NCBI GenBank assembly: GCA_900770015.1
Contig: CAAGIU010000118.1
Span: forward strand, 1-5,068
DNA: 5,068 bases
Direction: 5' to 3'
DNA from: an uncultured Oscillospiraceae bacterium
GTDB lineage: Bacteria > Bacillota_A > Clostridia > Oscillospirales > Oscillospiraceae
Shown piece after piece: positions 1 to 5,068 of the stretch (its first letter is position 1; each line of letters starts with the position of its first letter). The notes below the pieces were generated by a model. That model saw only the letters and a list, made by a program, of their open reading frames with translations. It did not search any database and was not told the origin of the DNA. The translations under genes were made by a program, and so were the position numbers.

Positions 1-46
1 CTCTGCGGCGGCCTGGATTAACGTCCTGCGTGTAAAGGAGCATTTC

Positions 47-934
47 ATGCACAACTATGTTTTGAGCTGTGGTTCCACCGCAGACCTGACACCTCAGCAT
101 TTCGCGGAGCGTGATATTTCCTATATCTGCTACTCCTTTGAGTTGGACGGGAAGCCGTACAGGGACGATTTGGGCCAGACCATCCCATATGAACAGTTTT
201 ATATGGCGATGGCTTCTGGAATGGAGGCCAAGACATCTCAAATCAATTCATATGAGTTTGAGGAATACTTTGAACCGTTTTTGAAAGACGGAAAAGATGT
301 TCTGCATCTCTGCCTGTCCTCCGGCATCACCGGCGTCATCAACTCTGCATACATGGCAAAAGAAAATCTGGAGGAAAGGTATCCGGGGCGAAAAATCTAT
401 CTGGTGGACTCCCTGGCGGCGTCCTCCGGCTGCGGGCTGCTGATGGACAAGCTGGCGGACCTGCGGGACAGCGGGATGGAAATTGAGGCGCTCTATGAAT
501 GGACGGAACAGAACAAACTGCGTGTACACCACTGGTTCTTTTCTACCGACCTGTCCTTCTATATCAAAGGCGGCCGCATCTCCAAGACCGCCGGGACAGT
601 CGGCAGTATGCTTGGCATTTGCCCTCTTTTGAATGTGAGCGTGGACGGAAAACTGATTCCGAGGGAAAAGATCCGCTCCAAGAAGCGTGTGATCCAGGCT
701 ATCGTGGACAAGATGGAGTTGTATGCGGATGACGGCCTGGATTACAGCGGAAAATGCTATATGTCCCATTCCGGCTGCTATGCGGATGCCCGCAAAGTGG
801 CCGATCTGGTGGAGGCACGTTTTCCAAAGCTGAATGGGCGTGTGGAGATCAACAGTATCGGCACGACCATCGGCAGCCATACCGGCCCGGGTTCTGTTGC
901 CCTGTTTTTCTGGGGAACGGCCAGAACAGACTGA
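47..934 (+). CDS. DegV/FakB-like fatty-acid-binding protein (first of a tandem pair)
   Basis: A 295-residue protein of the DegV family. Family members bind a long-chain fatty acid, and the FakB members present it to the kinase FakA for phosphorylation in the cytoplasm. Seen in the sequence: an N-terminal STADL segment (residues 10-14), a TSQ motif at 63-65, LSSGITG at 90-96 followed by an NSA at 99-101, a VDS at 120-122, the family signature IKGGRIS at 173-179, PLLNV with a KIRSKKR basic patch at 193-214, and a C-terminal IGSHTGPG at 275-282. The Thr/Ser near 63-64, the Ser pair at 91-92 and His278 match positions that hold the acyl carboxylate in FakB-type proteins. The length is typical. 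The ATG start is set by AAAGGAG at 34-40, six bases upstream, although the frame stays open to the window edge. The usual TDS near the N-terminus is CGS here (residues 8-10). No FakA-like kinase is in the window, so the ligand and partner are inferred. Confidence 0.93.
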   Translation: MHNYVLSCGSTADLTPQHFAERDISYICYSFELDGKPYRDDLGQTIPYEQFYMAMASGMEAKTSQINSYEFEEYFEPFLKDGKDVLHLCLSSGITGVINSAYMAKENLEERYPGRKIYLVDSLAASSGCGLLMDKLADLRDSGMEIEALYEWTEQNKLRVHHWFFSTDLSFYIKGGRISKTAGTVGSMLGICPLLNVSVDGKLIPREKIRSKKRVIQAIVDKMELYADDGLDYSGKCYMSHSGCYADARKVADLVEARFPKLNGRVEINSIGTTIGSHTGPGSVALFFWGTARTD

Positions 935-939
935 CACTT

Positions 940-945
940 GAGAGG
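940..945 (+). promoter_or_regulatory. Ribosome binding site that fixes the start of the second DegV gene
   Basis: GAGAGG lies five bases before the ATG at 951. The alternative in-frame GTG at 945 begins on the last base of this site and would have no usable spacing, so the longer reading by two residues is unlikely. Confidence 0.75.
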
Positions 946-950
946 TGCGT

Positions 951-1838
951 ATGAACGTTGCGGTCATGACTGATACCAACAGCGGTATCTCCGTGGAGGA
1001 AGGGAAAAAACTGGGCGTCTATGTGATGCCGATGCCTGTTTTAATTGATGGAAGCACCTATTACGAAGGGGTCAACCTGTCCCATGAGGAATTCTACCGC
1101 TTCATTCTGGAGGGGAGAGTTGTCTCCACCTCCCAGCCCTCTCCCGGCAATGTAATGGAGATGTGGGATAAGATTTTGGAGCAGTATGATGAGCTTGTCT
1201 ATATCCCTATGTCCAGCGGATTGAGCGCATCCTGCCAGACGGCGCTTTCTCTGTCAGCGGAGTATAACGGAAGAGTCCAAGTCGTGGATCACCATTCTGT
1301 CTCTGTCCCGCAGAGGTATGCCGTTCTGGATGCACTGGAGCTGGCAGAAAGCGGATGGACCGCCGGAAAGATCAAAGCTGCGCTGGAAAAGACGGCGCCG
1401 GACACCATCATTTACATCGGTGTGGATACCCTGGAATTTCTCAAAAAAGGTGGCCGCATCACCCCTGCCGTTGCGAAAATGGGAACACTGCTCCACATCA
1501 AACCGCTGCTGCAGATCCGGGGAGAGCTTTTGGAGGCCTGCGCGAAGGTACGGGGAACAAAGGGCTGCAAACGCCGGGTGATCGAGGAACTCAAGGTATG
1601 GGTGGAGGAGTATGAAAAGAGCGGCGAGCCGTTTGTCATCGGTGCGGCCGGCACCTTCATCAGCAAGGATGAGGAGGAAGAGTGGATCAACATGGCCCAC
1701 GGTGCGTTTCCCGGCAGAGACATCCGCTATGATCCGCTGGCATTCAGCATTGGGAGCCATGTGGGGCCGGGGGCCTTTGGCATGGCTGTCAGCAAACGAG
1801 TCCCCGCATGGGAGAAGGCCGTCCGCATCGACGGTTGA
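951..1838 (+). CDS. DegV/FakB-like fatty-acid-binding protein (second of a tandem pair)
   Basis: A second DegV-family protein, 295 residues from the chosen ATG, starting 16 bases after the first one and almost certainly cotranscribed with it. Seen: canonical MTDTNSGI at 6-13, TSQPSPG at 60-66, MSSGLSASCQTA at 87-98, VDHHSVS at 112-118, FLKKGGRIT at 163-171, KPLLQI at 184-189 and IGSHVGPGAFG at 267-277. Thr60/Ser61, Ser88-Ser89 and His270 correspond to the acyl-carboxylate contacts known in FakB-type relatives. A GTG at 945 is in frame, but it touches the ribosome site GAGAGG (940-945), so the ATG at 951 with five-base spacing is preferred. The two paralogues differ in the hydrophobic stretches around the conserved motifs, so different acyl-chain preference is plausible, as for paired FakBs in other Firmicutes. 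That is inference. Confidence 0.93.
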   Translation: MNVAVMTDTNSGISVEEGKKLGVYVMPMPVLIDGSTYYEGVNLSHEEFYRFILEGRVVSTSQPSPGNVMEMWDKILEQYDELVYIPMSSGLSASCQTALSLSAEYNGRVQVVDHHSVSVPQRYAVLDALELAESGWTAGKIKAALEKTAPDTIIYIGVDTLEFLKKGGRITPAVAKMGTLLHIKPLLQIRGELLEACAKVRGTKGCKRRVIEELKVWVEEYEKSGEPFVIGAAGTFISKDEEEEWINMAHGAFPGRDIRYDPLAFSIGSHVGPGAFGMAVSKRVPAWEKAVRIDG

Positions 1839-1896
1839 TACAGGTGCCGGAATGTGTGCATATGGAAGCTGACACAGCCCTCTTTGGCGGCAAAAC

Positions 1897-1925
1897 TTGT
1901 CATTTTGGCCGGATTCCTCTATACT
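1897..1925 (+). promoter_or_regulatory. Sigma-70-type promoter for the TetR-patatin pair
   Basis: TTGTCA at 1897-1902 and TATACT at 1920-1925 are separated by exactly 17 bases, each one mismatch from consensus. Transcription would begin near 1932, about 30 bases before the TetR start codon at 1961. The location in the only sizeable gap between the DegV pair and the TetR gene supports a separate transcription start for the downstream pair. Confidence 0.7.
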
Positions 1926-1932
1926 GACAGTA
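1922..1932. promoter_or_regulatory. Candidate operator palindrome on the -10 box
   Basis: TACTGACAGTA is a perfect inverted repeat: five-base arms around one central base. It overlaps the TATACT -10 element and reaches the expected start point. TetR proteins commonly repress their own promoter by binding such palindromes. The site is short compared with many TetR operators, so autoregulation here is inferred. Confidence 0.4.
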
Positions 1933-1960
1933 AATAGAAACGTAGAGAAAGGCGAGAAAT

Positions 1961-2563
1961 ATGGCACGTTTCACCGAAAAATCAATCATGGAGGCCTTTG
2001 TCCGGCTATTGGACCAGGTGCCGCTTGACAAGATTACCGTCCGGGACATTATTACGGAATGCGGGGTCAGCCGCAACACATTTTATTACCACTACGGCGA
2101 TGTGTACGCTTTGCTGGAAGCATTTCTCAAGCAGGAAATGCAGAAACTCCAGGCAAAGCACCGTGCCGAGGATACCTGGTACGATGATCTGCGGGTGATC
2201 TTTACCCATATCTCCCAAAACCGCAAGCGGGTCTACCACATTTACCACTCCATCAACCACAGTATCCTTGCGCAATATCTGTTCCAGGCCACGGAAGGAC
2301 TGTTTCTGGAATATGTCCGTGAGGCGGCGGAAGGGCTGGATGCCGCGGAAGAAGACCTGCGGTTTCTTTGCTTTTCCTATCAATCCATGTTTATGGGAAT
2401 GCTGCTGGATTGGCTCCGTCGGGGAATGAAGGGGGAGCCTGTGGACCTTTTGGAGCGCGCGCATCGGCTGATGCTGGGTAATACCCGCAGAATGCTGGAA
2501 GCCAACGCTGGAGATAAAACACTACGAAGATTTGTTGGCCAAGCCGAAGCGGCAGATAACTGA
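1961..2563 (+). CDS. TetR/AcrR-family transcriptional regulator
   Basis: A 200-residue DNA-binding regulator, the usual size for the family. The N-terminal TetR fold is clear: helix 1 near residues 5-18, then KITVRDIITECGVSRNTFYYHY at about 24-45, containing the helix-turn-helix (V27-RDII, CGVSRNTFY), followed by the typical helix-4 beginning GDVYALLEAF. The C-terminal half (about 60-185) is helical and variable, as expected of a ligand-binding and dimerisation domain, and it has no recognisable ligand signature. The start is supported by the purine-rich GAGAAAGGCGAG just upstream (within 1945-1956). It is transcribed with the patatin gene 42 bases downstream and sits behind its own promoter and a candidate self-operator. 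A fatty-acid or other lipid ligand would fit the neighbours but cannot be read from the sequence. Confidence 0.92.
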   Translation: MARFTEKSIMEAFVRLLDQVPLDKITVRDIITECGVSRNTFYYHYGDVYALLEAFLKQEMQKLQAKHRAEDTWYDDLRVIFTHISQNRKRVYHIYHSINHSILAQYLFQATEGLFLEYVREAAEGLDAAEEDLRFLCFSYQSMFMGMLLDWLRRGMKGEPVDLLERAHRLMLGNTRRMLEANAGDKTLRRFVGQAEAADN

Positions 2564-2605
2564 ATACTGGCCATCGAAAGACTCATCATCGCATGGGGGA
2601 ACAAA

Positions 2606-3454
2606 ATGAAAATCGGAGTTGTGGATGTAGGCGGCGGTCTGCGTGGCGTATATGCGGCGGGGATTTTTGACTATTGTCTGGATAATCATGTCCAGTTTGA
2701 TCTCTGCATCGGTGTTTCGGCCGGCAGCGCCAATATTTCCGCCTATATCGGCGGGCAGAACAAGCGGAATTATCCGTTTTATACCGAGTATCCCTTCCGG
2801 AAGGAGTACATGGGCCTGCGCAATTTCATTTTCAGGCGTTCCTACCTTGACCTGGATTATGTGTATGGAACTTTGAGCAATTCTGACGGTGAAAATCCGC
2901 TGGACTATCAGGCGATTATCAATAGCCCTATTGATCTGCGTATTGTGGCCTCCAACGCACAGACGGGAGAAGTCCGGTATTTTGACAAGAGCGACATGAA
3001 GCAGGACGATTACAGCATTCTGAAGGCGTCCTCGGCTATCCCGTTCGTATGTCATCCTTATGAGGTAGATGGCATTCCCTATTACGACGGAGCGCTGGGA
3101 GATCCGGTGCCGGTGGAGAAGGCATTCCAAATGGGCTGCGATAAAGTGGTGGTCATCCTGAGCAAGCCGAAAGATCTGCTACGGGGCCCCGGAAAAGACC
3201 TGTGGTTCGCGGACAGAATTCAGAAAAAGTACCCTTTGGCTGCTGAAAATCTTCGGCGGAGAGCCGAACGGTATAACCAGGGCGTCGCGGCGGCGAAAAA
3301 CTATGAGGTCCAGGGGCGTGCCCTGATCGTTGCGCCGGATGATACGTGTGGCCTGAAGACCTTGTCCAAAGATAAGGACGCTCTGAAACGATTTTATGAG
3401 AAAGGGTATCAGGACGCACAGACGATACCGGCATTTATAGGACCTTTGACGTAG
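2606..3454 (+). CDS. Patatin-like phospholipase family protein
   Basis: A 282-residue patatin-fold serine hydrolase, expected to cleave acyl ester bonds of phospholipids or related lipids and release free fatty acids. All three hallmarks are seen: the oxyanion-hole loop GGGLRG at residues 9-14, the nucleophile elbow GVSAG at 36-40 with Ser38, and the catalytic DGA at 161-163 with Asp161. The family-typical ASSAIPF is at 141-147. There is no signal peptide or membrane segment, so it is probably cytoplasmic or peripheral to the inner face of the membrane, like bacterial RssA/YjjU-type relatives. The ATG at 2606 follows GGGGGA (2595-2600) with five-base spacing. The C-terminal 90 residues are basic and lack a further recognised domain. 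It lies 42 bases behind the TetR gene, suggesting that the regulator controls it. The dyad looks intact, so activity is expected; the substrate is unknown. Confidence 0.93.
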   Translation: MKIGVVDVGGGLRGVYAAGIFDYCLDNHVQFDLCIGVSAGSANISAYIGGQNKRNYPFYTEYPFRKEYMGLRNFIFRRSYLDLDYVYGTLSNSDGENPLDYQAIINSPIDLRIVASNAQTGEVRYFDKSDMKQDDYSILKASSAIPFVCHPYEVDGIPYYDGALGDPVPVEKAFQMGCDKVVVILSKPKDLLRGPGKDLWFADRIQKKYPLAAENLRRRAERYNQGVAAAKNYEVQGRALIVAPDDTCGLKTLSKDKDALKRFYEKGYQDAQTIPAFIGPLT

Positions 3455-3476
3455 CCTCTATCGTAATAATGCGTTT

Positions 3477-3517
3477 TTAAATGAGGCTCCACCTTCATTG
3501 GTCGGAGCCCCGTTTAA
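3477..3517 (+). terminator. Hairpin, probable terminator after the patatin gene
   Basis: The core stem is GGCTCC-ACC (3485-3493) against GGT-(C bulge)-GGAGCC (3500-3509) with a six-base loop. The outer TTAAATG (3477-3483) pairs with CGTTTAA (3511-3517) across an A/C mismatch. It starts 23 bases after the patatin stop. The downstream T-run is poor (GTTTAATAAA), so efficiency is uncertain. Confidence 0.55.
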
Positions 3518-3561
3518 TAAATACATAATAATAGTCATTCAATTCAGTTGAGGTATCGGAA

Positions 3562-4233
3562 ATGAATCATACAGAAGCAATGAAAGCCCGTCATAGCGTC
3601 CGGCAGTATAAGGATAGACCGCTGGGGGCAGGCGTCACTTTTGCGTTGAAAGAAGAAATCGACGCCTGCAACCGGGAAAGCGGACTGCATATCCAGCTCG
3701 TAACAAATGAGCCAAACGCCTTTGACGGCTTTATGGCGCACTACGGAAAATTCAGCGGCGTAACGAACTATATCGCAATGATTGGAAAGAAAGGGCCTGC
3801 ACTTGATGAGACTTGCGGCTATTATGGTGAAAGACTAGTCCTTTATGCGCAGCAACTGGGATTGAATACCTGTTGGGTTGCCATGACTTATAGCAAAATT
3901 CCAAATGCGTTTATACTTGATAAAGGCGAAAAACTAACTGTAGTAATTGCTCTTGGTTACGGAAAAACACAAGGTGTTGAACATAAATCAAAGGCACCGG
4001 AAAAAGTCAGCAATCTCAGCAGCGATTCGCCAGAATGGTTCAGAAACGGCATTCTGATGGCTCTGCTGGCACCCACAGCTATGAACCAGCAAAAATTCTT
4101 CCTAACTTATGAAAATGATTGTGTAATAGCAAAGTCAGGAATCGGATTTTTCTCTAAAATCGACTTGGGCATTGTAAAATACCATTTTGAGCTTGGGGCA
4201 GGAAAAGAGAATTTTATTTGGAGACAAGAATAA
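3562..4233 (+). CDS. Nitroreductase family protein (TM1586-type, FMN-dependent oxidoreductase)
   Basis: A 223-residue flavin oxidoreductase of the nitroreductase superfamily, expected to bind FMN and reduce nitro, quinone or similar substrates with NAD(P)H; the natural substrate is unknown. Seen: the N-terminal FMN-phosphate motif RHSVRQY at 10-16, a central helix GYYGERLVLYAQQLGLNTCWV at about 86-106, the strand TVVIALGYG at 126-134, and a second half with NGILMALLAPTAMNQQKF at 162-179 and DLGIVKYHFEL at 201-211, which is diagnostic for the TM1586-like group with two internally related halves. The ATG follows TTGAGG (3549-3553) at eight-base spacing. It is separated from the patatin gene by a hairpin-bearing gap of 107 bases, so it is probably a separate unit. 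Its first third has the GC-richer look of the genes on the left and its last third the AT-richer look of the gene on the right. Confidence 0.9.
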   Translation: MNHTEAMKARHSVRQYKDRPLGAGVTFALKEEIDACNRESGLHIQLVTNEPNAFDGFMAHYGKFSGVTNYIAMIGKKGPALDETCGYYGERLVLYAQQLGLNTCWVAMTYSKIPNAFILDKGEKLTVVIALGYGKTQGVEHKSKAPEKVSNLSSDSPEWFRNGILMALLAPTAMNQQKFFLTYENDCVIAKSGIGFFSKIDLGIVKYHFELGAGKENFIWRQE

Positions 4234-4239
4234 ATAGTT

Positions 4240-4698
4240 TTGATAATCTATGGCATACATGAGAGGGGTGATCACACGGATGAGATTATTGTAATTCGGG
4301 CTTCCGATCCAGATGGAAAAATATATAAAAGCATTATTGAAACACTCGCGAACGTCAATAAAGAAGAAATTGATATTCCCAGCAGCAAATCTACGGAGCT
4401 TTCATTTCCGGGATTGGAAATTAGAATGAGTTCTGGAATTGTGCTACGTGATAATCAGCCGGTTAAGCTAACCTACGGCGAATATTCTATACTCTGTTAT
4501 CTAGCACAGCGCCCAAACTATATCTTTTCGAAAGATCAGCTATATACAGCTGTCTACGGTGAAAACCATTATCACAGCAATACAATACAAAACACAATAT
4601 GTAGATTAAGGAATAAAATCGAGCCAGACCCACATCACCCTACCTACATAAAAACCGTTGTTGGGCTTGGATACAAATTTGAAGTGCACGACAAGTAG
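4240..4698 (+). CDS. Orphan OmpR/PhoB-type winged-helix DNA-binding protein (start uncertain)
   Basis: Up to 152 residues from a TTG at 4240. The C-terminal part, about residues 58-149, is a clear OmpR/PhoB-type winged helix: LTYGEYSILCYLAQRP (77-92) for the first helix, SKDQLYTAVYG (97-107), the recognition helix SNTIQNTICRLRNKIE (113-128) and the wing YIKTVVGLGYKF (136-147). The first 55 residues are too short for a receiver domain and show no phospho-acceptor pocket, so it is not a classical response regulator. The start is a problem. The TTG has only GGAG at 4220-4223, 16 bases away. The best ribosome site, GAGAGGGG (4261-4268), leads to an ATG at 4280 that is out of frame and stops after four codons. 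The first in-frame ATG (residue 63) is already inside the domain. The gene is strikingly AT-rich compared with the left genes and ends 22 bases before a tRNA fragment, so it is probably element cargo. Its target is unknown. Confidence 0.75.
   Translation: MIIYGIHERGDHTDEIIVIRASDPDGKIYKSIIETLANVNKEEIDIPSSKSTELSFPGLEIRMSSGIVLRDNQPVKLTYGEYSILCYLAQRPNYIFSKDQLYTAVYGENHYHSNTIQNTICRLRNKIEPDPHHPTYIKTVVGLGYKFEVHDK
4261..4294 (+). promoter_or_regulatory. Strong ribosome site leading to an out-of-frame ATG
   Basis: GAGAGGGGTG (4261-4270) is the strongest Shine-Dalgarno match near the winged-helix gene and precedes ATG at 4280, but that frame reads only MRLL and stops at TAA 4292-4294. A single inserted base right after this ATG would join it to the winged-helix frame as M-E-I-I-V-I. 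The same frame is also open from ATG 4250 (MAYMRGVITRMRLL). This is either a one-base deletion that damaged the start or a true tiny upstream ORF. Confidence 0.4.
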
Positions 4699-4720
4699 AA
4701 ATGCAAACTATGACATCATA

Positions 4721-4765
4721 TTGGTAAGGATGAGGTCGACGGTTCGAATCCACCCAGCAGCTCCA
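4721..4765 (+). other. 3' fragment of a tRNA-Thr(GGU) gene, probable attachment site
   Basis: These 45 bases match tRNA positions 32-76 with no gap: anticodon loop TTGGTAA (4721-4727, anticodon GGT for threonine), 3' anticodon stem GGATG (4728-4732), variable loop AGGTC (4733-4737), T-stem GACGG (4738-4742), T-loop TTCGAAT (4743-4749), the other T-stem strand CCACC (4750-4754), acceptor strand CAGCAGC (4755-4761), discriminator T (4762) and CCA (4763-4765). The 5' half (acceptor, D-arm, 5' anticodon stem) is absent: upstream bases are unrelated apart from a four-base CATC at 4714-4717. Two T-stem pairs are mismatched, so it is not a functional tRNA. Identity starting at the anticodon loop is a known crossover pattern for tyrosine-recombinase elements in tRNA genes. 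Integrated DNA would then lie to the left and native chromosome to the right. No second copy or integrase is in the window. Confidence 0.75.
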
Positions 4766-4768
4766 GAT

Positions 4769-4801
4769 AACAGCTTGTTTCTTCGGAAATAGGCTGTTTT
4801 T
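4769..4801 (+). terminator. Intrinsic terminator with UUCG tetraloop
   Basis: A 13-pair stem (4769-4781 with 4786-4798, including two G-U pairs) is closed by C-TTCG-G, the exceptionally stable UUCG loop, and runs into a T5 tract (4797-4801). It begins three bases after the tRNA CCA end, which is where a tRNA operon terminator normally sits. It therefore probably belonged to the original tRNA-Thr unit and now ends the transcript of the winged-helix gene. Confidence 0.85.
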
Positions 4802-4825
4802 CTCTGCTTTTTGCAATTATTGATG

Positions 4826-4840
4826 GCAATTAAAAATTGC
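4826..4840. repeat. Small AT-rich inverted repeat
   Basis: GCAATT-AAA-AATTGC is a perfect six-pair hairpin. A further GCAATT at 4813-4818 could pair alternatively with the right arm. ATTATTTTTG follows, but the stem is weak, so a terminator role is doubtful. Confidence 0.4.
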
Positions 4841-4881
4841 GGATTATTTTTGACCACAGCGCTGCCCACAGACAGAAAAAA

Positions 4882-4916
4882 ACCGGCCTCCGGAATTGCT
4901 TGCTCCGGAGGCCGGT
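4882..4916. terminator. GC-rich 13-bp hairpin, terminator best oriented for the minus strand
   Basis: ACCGGCCTCCGGA (4882-4894) pairs perfectly with TCCGGAGGCCGGT (4904-4916) around a nine-base loop. The left flank is AAAAAAA (4876-4882), giving a clean T-tract for transcripts running leftward. The right flank ATTCTTTTG is a weaker tail for rightward transcripts. It is probably bidirectional and suggests a leftward gene beyond the right edge, or protection between units. Confidence 0.75.
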
Positions 4917-5068
4917 ATTCTTTTGCTTTGGCACAGTGGCCCCCCGCTCTGTCAGGGGACTAAAAGAGCTTATAGCGATGAAAAAAGTAAACATGAAAAA
5001 GTCCCCGAGTTGAAGTGGGAAATGGTTTGCCGACTGAACTCACATCAACCGGAGACTAATTCATGACA
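4917..5068. other. Right-edge region without a clear gene; possible structured leader
   Basis: No convincing ORF is seen in either strand. It holds an inverted repeat, GGGGACT (4955-4961) with AGTCCCC (5000-5006), an alternative CCCC (4942-4945)/GGGG (4955-4958) pairing, and a minute ORF at 4978-5013 reading MKKVNMKKSPS without a good ribosome site. At the very end, GGAG (5051-5054) stands eight bases before an ATG at 5063, possibly the start of a rightward gene of which only two codons are visible. Confidence 0.35.

Noticed and set aside
1..35. Possible tails of an upstream gene: frame 1 ends at TAA 19-21, frame 3 at TAA 33-35
   Set aside because: Only 6-10 codons are visible and neither tail is recognisable, so no partial gene can be supported.
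248..979. Long minus-strand open frame of 243 codons opposite the first DegV gene
   Set aside because: It lies antisense to a gene with clear family motifs, shows no known domain, and has the look of a codon-bias shadow.
1839..1896. Possible terminator between the second DegV gene and the TetR promoter
   Set aside because: Only short imperfect GCC/GGC pairings occur and no T-tract follows, so the DegV transcript may run on into the TetR gene.
1254..1967. Long minus-strand open frame of 237 codons opposite the second DegV gene
   Set aside because: It is antisense to a well-supported gene, with low-complexity unrecognisable protein and no ribosome site.
2522..3130. Minus-strand open frame of 202 codons overlapping the patatin gene
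   Set aside because: The plus-strand protein carries all patatin catalytic motifs; the antisense product resembles nothing known.
3513..3561. Promoter for the nitroreductase in the AT-rich stretch before it
   Set aside because: TAATAA-like -10 candidates exist, but no -35 box is found at proper spacing.
4714..4765. A complete functional tRNA-Thr gene
   Set aside because: There is no D-arm or 5' acceptor strand upstream, the 5' anticodon stem is not formed at the right distance, and the T-stem has two mismatches.
4799..4880. Promoter or riboswitch in the gap between the two right-hand terminators
   Set aside because: A TTGATG/GATTAT pair with 16-base spacing is weak, and no known riboswitch core could be recognised.

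Overview
This 5,068-base window looks like chromosome of a gut-type Firmicutes bacterium of class Clostridia. The evidence is consensus Shine-Dalgarno sites, tandem DegV-family genes, a TM1586-type nitroreductase, compact plus-strand gene packing, and moderate GC content that drops towards the right. The class is an inference from style and families; nothing here fixes a genus.

Left part (1-3454): four plus-strand genes in two tightly spaced pairs. The first pair is two tandem DegV/FakB-like fatty-acid-binding proteins (47-934 and 951-1838). A 122-base gap holds a well-formed sigma-70-type promoter (TTGTCA-17-TATACT) with a short palindrome on its -10 box. The second pair follows: a TetR-family regulator (1961-2563) and, 42 bases later, a patatin-like phospholipase/acyl hydrolase (2606-3454) with an apparently intact Ser-Asp dyad. 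A hairpin at 3477-3517 probably ends this unit. DegV/FakB proteins bind acyl chains and patatins release them from lipids, so a locally regulated lipid-handling locus is a reasonable hypothesis, but it is an inference.

Middle to right (3562-4698): a two-part FMN nitroreductase (3562-4233), followed at once by a clearly AT-richer gene for an orphan OmpR/PhoB-type winged-helix protein without a receiver domain (stop at 4696-4698). Its start is unclear: the best ribosome site in the area leads to an ATG in the wrong frame.

Right end (4699-5068): there is no convincing gene, but it is informative. Bases 4721-4765 are exactly the 3' 45 positions (anticodon loop to CCA) of a tRNA-Thr(GGU) gene whose 5' half is absent. 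It is followed by a 13-bp stem terminator with a UUCG loop, as expected at the end of a tRNA transcription unit. This is best read as an attachment-site copy marking the right boundary of an integrated element that lies to the left. The intact tRNA, the other att copy and any integrase would be outside the window. Beyond it are a 13-bp GC-rich terminator hairpin and a possible structured leader before an ATG at the window's last bases.

The most notable points are the tRNA-fragment junction, the lipid-related gene set with its candidate TetR operator, and the start-site anomaly of the winged-helix gene. I did not see a CRISPR array, transposase, integrase or known riboswitch.
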